From the NCBI RefSeq assembly GCF_002234675.1, contig NC_019867.2, positions 26,959,166-27,023,165 of the forward strand: a stretch of 64,000 nt of DNA, in the 5' to 3' direction. Positions 12,030-24,845 of the stretch are shown here, piece after piece (the stretch's first letter is position 1; each line of letters opens with the position of its first letter). The position numbers and the translations under genes are program-made. The notes beneath the pieces were generated by a model. The model was given only the letters and a program-made list of their open reading frames with translations, ran no database searches and had not been told where the DNA came from. This stretch comes from Oryzias latipes (taxonomy: Eukaryota > Chordata > Actinopteri > Beloniformes > Adrianichthyidae).

Positions 12030-12405
12030 ATCTTCTTCCGTTTATTCCCTTTCAGGGTCATGGGGCTGCTGGAGCCTATCCCGGCCACTTGTGGGCGAAG
12101 GCAGGTGACATCTTGGACAGGTCGCCAGTCTGTCGCAGGGTAGAGTTTCCACAATCACACACCTATCCACACACACATTCACACCTAGGGACAATTTATA
12201 TTAAATCAATTAACCTTTGAAGCATGTTTTTGGGCGGTGGGAGGGAGCCGGAGTCCGTGGAGAAAACCCACGCATGCATGGGCAGACCATACAAACTCCA
12301 CACAGAAAGGTCCCCCATTGATGTTCTGGTTCAGGTCCCCCAGCTGGGACTTGAACCAGAGGCCTTCTTGCTGTGAGGCAAGAGCGCTAACCACTGCGCC
12401 CATGA
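12030..12405 (-). repeat. tRNA-derived SINE (head at right)
   Basis: On the minus strand the element begins 'gcgcagtggttagcgctc', a Pol III A-box-like block. GGTTCAAGTCC, a good B box, follows. The body has 'gacaggtcgccagtctgtcg' and 'cacacctagggacaatttat' on the plus strand. This body is very common in fish genomes. A head-less copy lies at 35745-35993. Confidence 0.75.
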
Positions 12406-13308
12406 CGAAAGTAATTTAATTAAAATTTTGATCCAGTGACTAGGTAAAGTAATTATTACTTTTTAGAAGTAATTTACCCAACACTGGAGGTAAGTCCTTC
12501 AGTGAGTCCGACTTTATCCCATTCACGGTAACTCTAGAACTTGTTTTTAACATGCTGGACGTTAACCACATTAGTGTGGTCATAATACCTTGACATTAAC
12601 ACGTTTGTATCAACAAGAGAGAAAAAGTGTGACAATGTTCATGCCTGTCTGCGAAAAGTGTAGAAAGTGAGGTGTTTTACAGTCCTAAAAACATTTATTT
12701 ATACACTTTATTTCACCTATCGTGGGTTATTTATGAAAAGCAACTTAAGAGATAAATTAGCTTACACAATATTAGCAGGTCCAAATATGATTGACATTTA
12801 TCCATTATAACACACTCAGGTCACAACTGTAACTTTATTATTTGTGACTGATAGAGTAGTGACACTTTTAGCTCATTTCAACCGCAACTCAACAATGCTG
12901 AGCCAAACATGGACAGCTATCACACATTTAAAAATATTTTAAAGAAAAACAATCCAAAAATGTATCATTGAAAATAATAAATGTTTTCTAAGTAGCAAAA
13001 ATTATGTTTTTGATGTGGCAGCCTTGAAATGAGCATTTGAATTTTCAGACTTTGCAAACCATAATCTCAAAATCTGATCTGTTTCTGTACTCACTGTGTG
13101 GCCTTCACAGAAAGGATGATGGTGGAAATTCAACATTTATAAATGAAAAAGACTCCGGCTCCCCCTATTGGCTAAGACTCATATTGATGCATTAAGAACT
13201 TGGGAAAGGAATTTTTCATTATAATACATATTCCTTAAACTTAGACAAAAAATAGTAATCATTATATTCATATGTAATATTTCAACTTCCCTTTGAAAAA
13301 AACCAAAA
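12406..13308. other. intergenic, nothing assigned
   Basis: AT-rich sequence with no supported coding or RNA feature and no repeat that I recognise. Confidence 0.4.
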
Positions 13309-14220
13309 TATTTCATGTAATCCATGGACACCAGTGAAGATCACATATCATTGAAGAAAAAAAGTTCAGCGCACTGTGGGTCAAGATCAGGGGTGTCAAA
13401 CATACGGCCCGCGGGCCTTATCCGGCCCGCCAGGTGGTTTAGTCCGGCCCACAAATGAAGAGTAAAAATCATAAGGATGATTAAAAAGAAAGCAAGTTTC
13501 TAGTCCATTCCTGTGGCGAGTTATGATTTTTTAAAGAAATAACCGAAATGTGCAATTCCGCCACTAGGGGGAGCAAAGGAAAGGAAAAACAGGTGAAACA
13601 GCATATCTCTGCTAGTGCCAAAAGAGAAACATAACAGCTCTGCGTCTGGGTAGGATGCACTTTGGTTCCCTATGAGCCTTACCGCTGTAATCTTGCTATA
13701 AGGATGATCATTAGCGACACCCTAATGACCAAAATGTTGTCAAATGTGAAGTGGAGTGAAGAGCCTTCCAGGAAAAATGGACAGAGTTTTTTCTTTCTTT
13801 CACGAAGCTGAATGCAAACCCCAAATGCTTTGTATGTCATCAACATCGCAGTGCTCAAAGAATATGACATTCAGCACCACTAAGAGACTTACCATAAAGA
13901 AAAGTTTCTGGATTGCTTCAGTGTCAGATGTAAAATATTCAGTCTGTATTCATTTGAATAGACCAACTTTTCTTTAATTGAAATTAATCTTATTTGAGAT
14001 CCATTGGCCCCAAGTGATTAGGCTACTGTGTTGATTGAGGCATTTTTCCAACTGAGTAAAAAGCTAAAAAAAAAAGCTGTTATTTTGCTTTTATGTTACT
14101 GGTCCGGCCCACTTGAGATCAGACGGGTTAAATGTGGCCCCCGAACCAAAATGAGTTTGACACCCCTGGTCCAGATGACCCAACTCCCAATGTTAAAGTG
14201 CCTAGGATAGCACAAGGGTT
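13309..14220 (+). repeat. MITE family A copy 3, split by a hAT-like element
   Basis: Left part 13309-13387 ('catgtaatccatggacacca'), right part 14169-14220 ending 'gatagcacaagggtt'. The left terminus of the MITE is missing. The interruption is the hAT-like element at 13388-14168. Confidence 0.75.
13388..14168. mobile_element. non-autonomous hAT-like element, 781 bp
   Basis: Terminal inverted repeats CAGGGGTGTCAAAC and GTTTGACACCCCTG are perfect over 14 bp. They are followed inside by GGCCCGCGGGCC-type sequence. The flanks GTCAAGAT (13380-13387) and GTCCAGAT (14169-14176) form an 8-bp target duplication with one mismatch. No intact transposase is present; an internal open frame of 73 codons (13756-13977) is too degraded to assign. 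A CTCF-like motif CCACTAGGGGGAGC lies at 13561-13574. Confidence 0.85.
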
Positions 14221-16010
14221 AATCAAATAGATCATAATATGACATTATCAAAAATCTTAGGTCTGAATTTGTAAAAGTTGATGAATATATTTTTTTAGTA
14301 CGGGATTGCAATTCAAACAAATTTGGTATGACCCAGTAGAAGGCGCTCCAGATTTTGAGGCACATTGTTGCTGTTTTTTAAAAATAAAGGCTTTTAAGTG
14401 CACCTCATAGCAGAAAATAGTACATGAGTACTGCTCAAAATGTAACCGTTCAAAGCAATTTCCTCTGCCGGTTCACAAGCACATCATTTTTTGTTTTCCA
14501 AAGTTTTTTTCATCAGAGCCAGTATCCGCTGTGGTGTAGGTGGAGTCGTTTAACCAGCTTTTGTTAAGCTGCATTGTTGTTTTTTCTGAGGAATGCAGGC
14601 TTCAGGTTCCTTCTCAGGTTTCTGTTCACTGTTTTTCTAAGTAGATGATCTACTTCGTTTTTCATGGACTAATCCGATTAAGACTTAGGGTTGATCCTCA
14701 AACTTTGCTTGCTGTGCTTTTACTTCACTGAAAATAAGCTGTATTCATAACTATAAAACCAAATCGCCACTCATCTAAACGCAAAATCGTTTGCAGCACC
14801 TTAGCTTCAGACTGCTGTGGTCTACTTCTGCAGTTACACAGAATGTAACAGGAGGTAACACAGAAGTCTTGTAATGCATTGGAGTTTTGAGGCAATATTG
14901 TAAAGAATTCTGGATAAAAATCCCTGGGAATTACCCACAATGCCATTTTTGAAAGGCATGAAGGGAACTGATTGAAATGATATAGTTCTTGCCCAAATCT
15001 GTATGCAGCAAAGTTTTAGCTCAGCTCACAAATAAAATGCTTAAAAATAATTTGAGATTTATTCTTTGTTATTTCTAACTGATTAATTCATCCGTTAATG
15101 AATTAGTTTATTCACATGAACCCTTTCAACCTGAGTCCAACAGCTGAGCAAACAGAAGAGAAGTGAAGGCCTCTTGTATTGGACATATTTTACTGTTACA
15201 ATAGTAAAATATGAATCTTCTGACAAACCAGATGTATACTTGCATAAACCCATCTTGTAATTTAGACTAAACAAAAAAATGTAACTTTTTTAATCCAACC
15301 ACATCTTCAGATTTTTGCTCTGATATCATACTCTTCAGGATTTTGTTCAATTCAATGGGAATCTATTTACTCCCCGGGTTCTTGACCCAGAAGCTCCACA
15401 ATAAACCCAAAGAATAAAAATGGAAGACCGATTAAAAACTTATCAAATCACTTCTGAAAAAAGAGCTCTTGGTTCTCAGATAACCTTCCTGAAACTACCC
15501 TGTATTTTATCCAGGCTGGGGACCGGCACAGGGCACAAGGTCTTGGCCAAGGACCCACAATAAATGAAGCCCCCTGGCGACAAAAAACCCTTGTTTTCCC
15601 ATGCGCCAGTTCTGCGCTCAACTAAGGTTTTCTTTTATTTTGTTCTTTCTCATTTTGTAAGGCTGGGATGGGGGTACAGTCTCAAAGAGCTTCCTCCATT
15701 GTTCCAATGTTCTTCCATTAGTTCCATTCATCCCAGAATGGTGCGTTTCATTCTTTTTTTTGTGTGGTTTTTGTTTTGTTGTAGCACCTGCATGTAAGTC
15801 TCATTGTTTAAATATTTTCAGCCCTCAATATTGAGATTTAGGAATCCTTGAAAAACATTGAACCTGTTCAAACACTGCTTTTATTCTATTGAAACAATAG
15901 TCTTTGTGAATGATATAGTCAGTTGGCTTAAATACGGATACTATACGGATACCACTATTATTGAATGGATCGGATGAACCAAAGTGGGACTTTAAAGTAT
16001 AATACGTTTA
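14221..16010. other. intergenic, nothing assigned
   Basis: Mostly unique AT-rich DNA. Apart from the weak transposon-end similarity at 14345-14430, I see no gene or repeat that I can support. Confidence 0.35.
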
Positions 16011-17115
16011 CAGTGGGGCAAACAAAAGTATTTAGTCAGTGACCAATTGTACAAGTTCTCCCACTTTAAAAGAATAGAGAGGGCTGTAATTTTCATCACA
16101 TGTTTACCTCAACAATAAGAGACAAAAGAGAAACAAATCCAAATAATCACATTGTGTGATTGTTAAAGAATTTATTTGTAAATTATGGTGGAAAATAAGT
16201 ATTTGGTCAATATTTGGTCAACTCAGTATTTTGTTATATACACTTTGCTGGCAATAACAGCAGTCAAACGTTTTCTGTAAGTATTCACAAGGTTTTCACA
16301 AACTGTTGCTGGTATTTTGGTCCATTTCTCCATGCAGATCTTCTCTAGAGCAGTGATGTTTTGGGGCTGTCGCTGGGCAACATGGACTTTTAAGTCCCCC
16401 CATTTTATATGGGGTTGAGATCTGGAGACTGGCTAGTCCGCTCCAGGACCTTGAAATGCTTCTTATGAAGCCACTCCTTCATTACCGGGGCAGTGTGTTT
16501 GGGATTATTGTCATGCTGAAAGACCCACCCATGTTTCATCTTCAATGCCCTTGCTGATGGAAGGAGGTTTTCACCTCATTCATTCTTTCCTTTACACTGA
16601 TCAGTTGTCCTGGTCCCTTTGCTGAAAAACTGCCCCATAGGATGACATTTCCACCCTCATGCTTTATAGTAGGTATGGTTTTCTTTGGATGTGACTCAGC
16701 ATTCTTTCTCCTCCAAACACGACGAGTAGAGTTCTTAGCAAAAAGTTCTATTTTGGTTTCATCTGACCATAGGACATTCTCCCAATCCTCTTCTGGATCA
16801 TCCAAATGCTCTCTAGCTAACTTTGGAAAGGCCCGCACGCATGTGCTGGCTTTAGCAGGGGTGGATACGTCTGGCACTGCAGGAATTGAGTCTCTGAATT
16901 AAGTGTGTTACTGATGGTAGTCTTTGTTACTTTGGTCTCAGCTCTTTGCAGATCATTCACTAGGTCCCCCGTGGGGTTCTGGAATTTTTGCCCAACGTTC
17001 TTGCGATCATTTTGACCCCATGTGGTGAGACCTTGCGGGGAATACCAGATGGAGGGGGATTATCAGTGGTCTTGTATGTCTTCTATTTCCTACCAATTGC
17101 TCCTACGGTTCAGAT
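16011..17115 (-). pseudogene. broken Tc1/mariner transposon with transposase relic
   Basis: The left end CAGTGGGGCAAACAAAAGTA is a known type of Tc1-like terminal repeat; the matching right end is absent, so the copy is truncated near 17115. On the minus strand, the transposase reads [19 protein letters not shown] (first catalytic Asp), [25 protein letters not shown] (second Asp) and SQSPDLNPI. The codon after PDLNPI, where Tc1 enzymes carry the third catalytic residue (Glu), is TAA. The frame is also shifted several times, so no active enzyme can be made. Confidence 0.88.
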
Positions 17116-18005
17116 TTTTCTTTCAACATTAAAATCTACATGATTTTTTATTTCCATTTGTCCTCTGAACCAAATGAATCATAAAATTCAGTTGAAAAAA
17201 TATTTAAAAATAAATTTCAGTTTTGAAAGAATGTCCTTTTATTTGTTTTTTGTCTGGTTACATGAAATTGCCTTTTATAAACTATAGGGAAAAACAACAA
17301 CCTGGGCAAATTTTCAACTAATTTAGGATAGCAACTTTCAGTCAAAACAGCTGCAACTTGAGACTGTACATCAATACAGATCATAGAGTTTCACTTTAAT
17401 TCTTTATTTTTTTGTTGCTGGTCCGCCTTGTGATTTTTGTCAAGGCGAAGTGTACCTTGGCTCTAAAAAGGTTGAGAAACCCTGCTCTAAAGAACAGATT
17501 TTCCAATTGCTCATTTGCCAAGCCTGAAATGTGGGCCTCTGTGCAATGTTCAAACATACAAAACCCACAGACATATTTAAGTTGTCATGAAAAAGTCTTA
17601 CACAGACAGTGATTTTTTGTTTCTTTTTCTTTACCACACACACACAATTACACCCATCTGACTACAATACCAGGTGAAAGCAAACCCTGGGTGGACATGG
17701 TGGGTGGTTCCATGCTTTTTGTCAGGGAAAAACCTGCACCTTTTCTTCTGTTGTGGATGCAGTTCTTTTTATTTTTTGTCCAGTTAGACTGGCTGTGGTT
17801 CTCATGCACTCATAGTTTTTGGGACAATGTTCAATTTTATGTTGTCTAAAAGGTCGTTTCTAACTCATGCAGTTGATCATGTAATAAATTAAAATGTCAA
17901 TAAAAAACTAAAATAAAAAGTGAGAATGTGATTTTTTTAAGTGGTTTAATTTGACTCAGTGTTGCAGCAATAATATAATACTGCACGGGGAAAGATTGCT
18001 TTTTT
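17116..18005. other. intergenic, nothing assigned
   Basis: No exon, RNA gene or repeat recognised, apart from short A/T runs. Confidence 0.4.
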
Positions 18006-18007
18006 AC

Positions 18008-19562
18008 ATCCCAGAACAAATATATAAACAAAACACTTTTGTTCCCATTTGTCATGAGATGAACTCAAAGATCCGAAACATTTCCTACAAACAAAATAAC
18101 CATTTCTCTCAAATATTCTTCACAAATCTGTATCTAAATCTGACAGTGAACACTTTTCCTTTGCTGAGATAATCCACCCCACCTCATAGGTGTGCCATAG
18201 CAATATGCTGATTAGATAGATTATTGCACGGGTGTACCTTAGAATGGCCACGATAAAAGGCCACTCTGAAACATGCTGTATTGTTTTATGATTCAGAAAA
18301 CTAGTCAGTATCTTATTTGCCTCATGAACTGCAACTAAGAGTGTAACAATAATCAATGAATCGATGAATCGATTTCTATTCCTAGGATCAAACCAGATCG
18401 ATCTATCAGAGGCAGAATTGATTTGAATTGACCTTTACGATTAAAAGATCGTTTCAAAATGAGATAAATCGATATTCGAATCGAAATTGGAAAATACGTA
18501 CAGGTTTAGACATGGTAGATTAGTTTACTATAACATAAAAACAACAGAGTGCATCACAGAGGACAACACACACGTGATGGCAGCAAAAATGATAAAGCCA
18601 TCTTTCCAGTCCAATGTATGGAAACACTTTGAATTTTGCAAAGACTTGTGACCATACAGAGTGCTGGAATGTTTAATAATGTTCCGTTTGGACCATTTTA
18701 ATGTAGAAAAACAACAGTGGACTTAAAGTTATGACACCAAAATGTGAATGGATTTGCTATTAATTCTTGTTTACTTGCTTGTTTGTTTGTACACATACTT
18801 AATTTACACTTGATTGTCATGCAAAATATTCTAGGAAACTGGAAAACTTCACATGGACTGTTAAGTACCAGGTATTTATCTCTGCGTCACTCCGGTTTTG
18901 GCAATAGATGTCCTGGATTGATTTTAGGTCAGTGAATCGGATAAAATCGGATTGTTTAAAATGAATCAAAATAGAAAGTGAATCTAATCAGCGACCACAA
19001 ATCGTTGCAACCCCTAAGTACAACACATCTCCTTTATATAGAAATGTTTAGGTTGTTGGTTATGGCCTGTGGAATGTTGGTCAACTCTTCTTTACTGGCT
19101 GTGCCAAGGTGCTGGATATTGGCAAAAAGGAACATGCCGTCGTGTACGCCGATCCAGAGCATCCTAAAGATGCTCAGTGGGTGACATGTCCGATGAGTAT
19201 GCTGGCCATGCAAAGATCAAGTGTATATTCTTGCAACATGGGGCTGTGAATTATCATGCTGCAACATGAGCTGATGTTCTTGAATGTATGGCACAACAAT
19301 GGGCCTCAGGATCTTGTCATCGTATCCCTGTGCATTCTAAATGCCATCAATAAAATGCACCTGTGTTCTTTGTCCATAATACACTTGCCCATACCATAAC
19401 CCCAACACCACCATTCAACAACCTGATTAACTTTATGCGAATGAGATGCGTTGCACAGCACGATTCAAATGGTGGTCACACCAGATACTGACGGTTTTAT
19501 TGAGTCCAGGACAAATGGGAGCTGAAACAAAACTTTTTTTTATATATTTTTGTTCAGCTTAC
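18008..19562. mobile_element. second Tc1-like element, internally inverted and interrupted
   Basis: The left end at about 18008-18300 ('gataatccaccccacctcat', 'aaaaggccactctga') and the right end at about 19440-19562 ('tggtggtcacaccagatact', 'tttttgttcagctta') belong to one Tc1-like family. The block 19040-19415 is transposase sequence in the opposite orientation ('gatccagagcatcctaaaga', 'atgggcctcaggatcttgtc' as antisense). At 19416 the sense orientation resumes with 'caacaacctgattaacttta'. The gap 18331-19018 is another element. No open transposase frame survives. Confidence 0.75.
18331..19018. mobile_element. nested non-autonomous element with TGTAACAAT / CGTTGCAACCCCT ends
   Basis: Begins 'agagtgtaacaataatcaat' and ends 'aatcgttgcaacccct', an imperfect inverted terminal repeat. 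The inside is rich in ATCGAT-type words, as in many fish hAT-like repeats. The target duplication is not clear, so the exact borders and superfamily are uncertain. Confidence 0.5.
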
Positions 19563-19890
19563 TTAACAGGCAGGTCAGACAATCAGAACATGATTTGTGT
19601 GAGTTTGTCACATTTGGAAGAGCTCATTGGTGTTCATTTAAAATATGTTTATGTGTCTTTCAGAAAAATACTTAAAAAAAATCTAAAACAATTATAATTA
19701 AACAAAAACAAATTAAAAATAGAAGGGTATTAAGAACTCAGAAGGTTAGTAAGCACTAGTCGTGTGCAAAGCAGAGGAAGAAAGATATTTATGTTGGCCA
19801 ACAATAAAATTTTAACATGGAATCAAGGGAAAGTTTAATTACCATATCTACAAAAGACTAGGAAAATGATATTATAATAATAAAATACAA

Positions 19891-19910
19891 GGGGGGGGGG
19901 GGGGGGGGGG
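19891..19910. repeat. poly-G tract (20 G)
   Basis: Twenty consecutive G. It is either a genuine homopolymer with quadruplex potential or an assembly feature. Confidence 0.9.
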
Positions 19911-20299
19911 TTGTAAAAACTAATTCCAAATAAATTTTTTAATGTACAATCGTCCATAGAAAAAGCAGGATGTAACATTTTAAACCTTATAAAATGAAAA
20001 TAATTTAAAACTTCTTGGTTTTGGTGTTTTGTCCACCGCCTTTTGTGGATCTAAACTCTCTTTAACAACAATACAAGTTCAGTCAGGGAATATTTGTCTT
20101 TTATAGCATTAAACAACACCTCAACAACTTGAATAAGAAAGCTCGATTTCAATCAAATGAAAAGTTTAGACAACTAACGGACGGATTGTTACTTTGCAAC
20201 ACGAACAAAAAAGCTCTGCATTTCCGTTCCGCCATTAAAAATGAATGACGTCTGCGGATTTCGGTTTGCTCACGCGCTCATGTTTGAAGTGAACGACAG

Positions 20300-20460
20300 G
20301 GACTGTTGGCCAATAGCGAAGAGACACTTTTGGATTTGATTGGACGTCATTTCCCTTCCAAAGCATCTAGCCAATAGGATTTCCCAGATAACATACGGGG
20401 GCGGGGCGTGGCTTATAAAGTGGGGCGTTGTTCCGCACAGCGCGCATTAACGGTAGATGA
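20300..20460 (+). promoter_or_regulatory. beta-tubulin promoter
   Basis: Contains GGCCAATAG (20308-20316), an inverted CCAAT box ATTGG (20339-20343) abutting an ACGTCA CRE-like half-site (to 20349), CCAAT at 20371-20375, a GC box near 20400 and TATAAA at 20414-20419. This sits about 85 bp before the ATG at 20502 and in a locally CpG-rich stretch. The arrangement of several CCAAT boxes plus a TATA box fits a strongly or cell-cycle expressed housekeeping promoter. Confidence 0.75.
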
Positions 20461-20501
20461 GAAGACAGAATCGTAAGCTCCTCCGCCTGTAACCACCAAA
20501 A

Positions 20502-22787
<2,286 letters not shown>

Positions 22788-23040
22788 AGTTGCTTTGTTT
22801 TTCCAAATTTGAGCATTTGCCTTTCGTTCCAGAGGAAAAATATTTCCAAGTTGGTTGCAGAGAAAATCTTTGCAAGATTGTGTCAGAACATTTTTTTCCC
22901 AAGTTCAAGAAAATTGTCTGCAGATCTTCACGTGTAATTTAAAAATGATCTTCCTGCTTGATGCATGTTAAAGTTCAGAACACCTGGAAAATATTTACAC
23001 AGTTAAAGCCACTGTAAACCTGAGTCTTTCAGTGTTTCAA

Positions 23041-23046
23041 ATTAAA
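23041..23046 (+). terminator. candidate polyadenylation signal of the tubulin gene
   Basis: ATTAAA lies 254 bp after the tubulin stop codon. It is the most plausible 3' end signal in the AT-rich 3' flank. Confidence 0.5.
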
Positions 23047-23248
23047 GTGTAACAACATCCAAAGGTCTCCTTGAATTCATTTAAATGTTTCAGTGTTTCA
23101 GAGAATTGCACCACCCACTGCATAGGGTCCTGTGCCTAACATTTGGACATTGAGTCTGAAGATCAATTTATTAAACTTTCAAATGTTAAAACCAGAAATT
23201 ATAGATGCCTCTTCATTAAAGTGGGACTTGAAGATGTGTTTGGGACTT

Positions 23249-23305
23249 TGTCCACTAGATGGCAGTGTGGGCTTTTAAAAGAGAAGCACTGCCATCTAGT
23301 GGACA
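23249..23305. promoter_or_regulatory. inverted pair of CTCF-like motifs
   Basis: TGTCCACTAGATGGCAGTG (23249-23267) is followed, after a 19-bp spacer, by its exact reverse complement (23287-23305). Each arm contains CCACTAGATGGCAG, a good match to the vertebrate CTCF core. The pair lies between the convergent 3' ends of the tubulin and fkbp15 genes. Binding itself is inferred. Confidence 0.6.
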
Positions 23306-24180
23306 GTCAAAACGACTTTGATCTTGTGGCTTTCTGCAGTGATTCAGTTATAGATTTATGGGAATATTATCTACAACAATGATTAAAATGTTTACCTGTT
23401 TAGTACAAGCCTCGACGATCAGTGAGCTTTGGTTTTCCAACTAAAACTCCCATTGAAGCTCCTATTGACTAAAAACATGAAAAACACTGCTCTTGGGGGA
23501 TGGAGAACTCCTGAGCTTCTATTGTTGGCACCATCCATCTTGTATGACCTGGCCTGCTGGAGAGGCAGCATCAGAGGGGGAGGAATGACCTGGATGAAGG
23601 GATCCAAATGTCAATCTCCATCCCCTGCTCTCAGTCCAGGGATTGGCATACATGTAACGCCACAGAAAGAGGCCCTGTCTGCTCTGGAGAACAGATTGAC
23701 AGACTTGTGTGACGGACATATCTTATGACTACCTGTCCTTCCTGTCGGTTGTCAGGATCTACAAAAATATAACCACACAGACCCTTTCCAAAAAAATAGA
23801 ATGTCATGAAATCCTGTATTTATTAAACCTTCATAGAATAGAGATTTGGGGCCTACTGTTTAGTTGGTTTCTAAAATTTAATTTTTTTTCTACATAAACT
23901 GGAGTTCCAGCTCATAAAACCTACAAAAACCTAAGTTATAGTACAGCGACGAAATTACCACTATTTACTTTGCGGTTTTCCAGAAAGATAAAGAAATTTT
24001 GATAAAAATTAATCAAAATAAAATATTCATATGTGGAGAGGAGCAGGTCACAGGAGATCAACCTGAATAGACAACAGAAGCAGCAGCAGGTGTGTTGGAA
24101 AGCCCACCCAAACAGAGAAACTATAGAAACAATCTAACAAACAGGTGCAACAACAACATTGTCTTTTGGACTAGGAACCT
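23306..24180. other. intergenic between convergent genes
   Basis: No exon or repeat recognised apart from the boundaries with the CTCF-like pair on the left and a MITE on the right. Confidence 0.45.
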
Positions 24181-24362
24181 ATGACCCCACCCTTACTTTG
24201 ATGTGTTATTCCTACCATGACAAATGTGGAAAAAGGTGGAAAGATTTCATCACCAGTGAAGATCACAAACCATTGAAGAAAAAAGGTTCGTTCAGAGCAC
24301 TGTCTAGTGGGTCTAGATGACCCAACTCCCAACGTTAAAGAGCCTAGGATAGCACAAGGGTT
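24181..24362 (+). repeat. MITE family A copy 4, left end truncated
   Basis: Starts in 'atgaccccacccttacttt' and ends 'gatagcacaagggtta'. It lacks the first 15-20 bp of the family. Confidence 0.75.
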
Positions 24363-24406
24363 AAAGGGACGACAAAGGCTGCGTTTTGTACTTTTAATTA
24401 AAATAT

Positions 24407-24412
24407 TTTATT
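24407..24412 (-). terminator. distal polyadenylation signal candidate of fkbp15
   Basis: TTTATT on the plus strand (AATAAA on the minus) lies about 435 bp past the fkbp15 stop. A nearer AATAAA candidate is at 24695-24700, about 146 bp past the stop. Confidence 0.45.
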
Positions 24413-24845
24413 GATAATTCGGAGGAAAATGCTCGACCGCATCACAACTTGTAAAATTTTAGAAATAAGATCACAAGAACAAATTAGTTTCTACACTCAT
24501 ACAGACACACACACAGAAGTTTTATTTTCTGTTGAAACTATGTGTGATTTAAAGGCAACAAAATTATTCCTGCTACAGATCAATTTACAAAACTATGGAA
24601 TCTGAAGACTCCAAATGTAATTTCAGCTCAACTCTTTACTTTAAATCAACTTTTCAGTAAAGATATTTGATTATGTGAACCCAAAATCCTGCATTTTATT
24701 GTCTGACGTAGCTGGATGATGGAACCACTGCCAGACCTTCATCACAACTGGCCTCATCCTCATCACCCGACGCCAAAGGCAAACTGGAGAAAAGCGAATT
24801 TCTGTCAAAAAGAAGGTCAACCTCCAACTCAGGCGGGTCCTTGTG

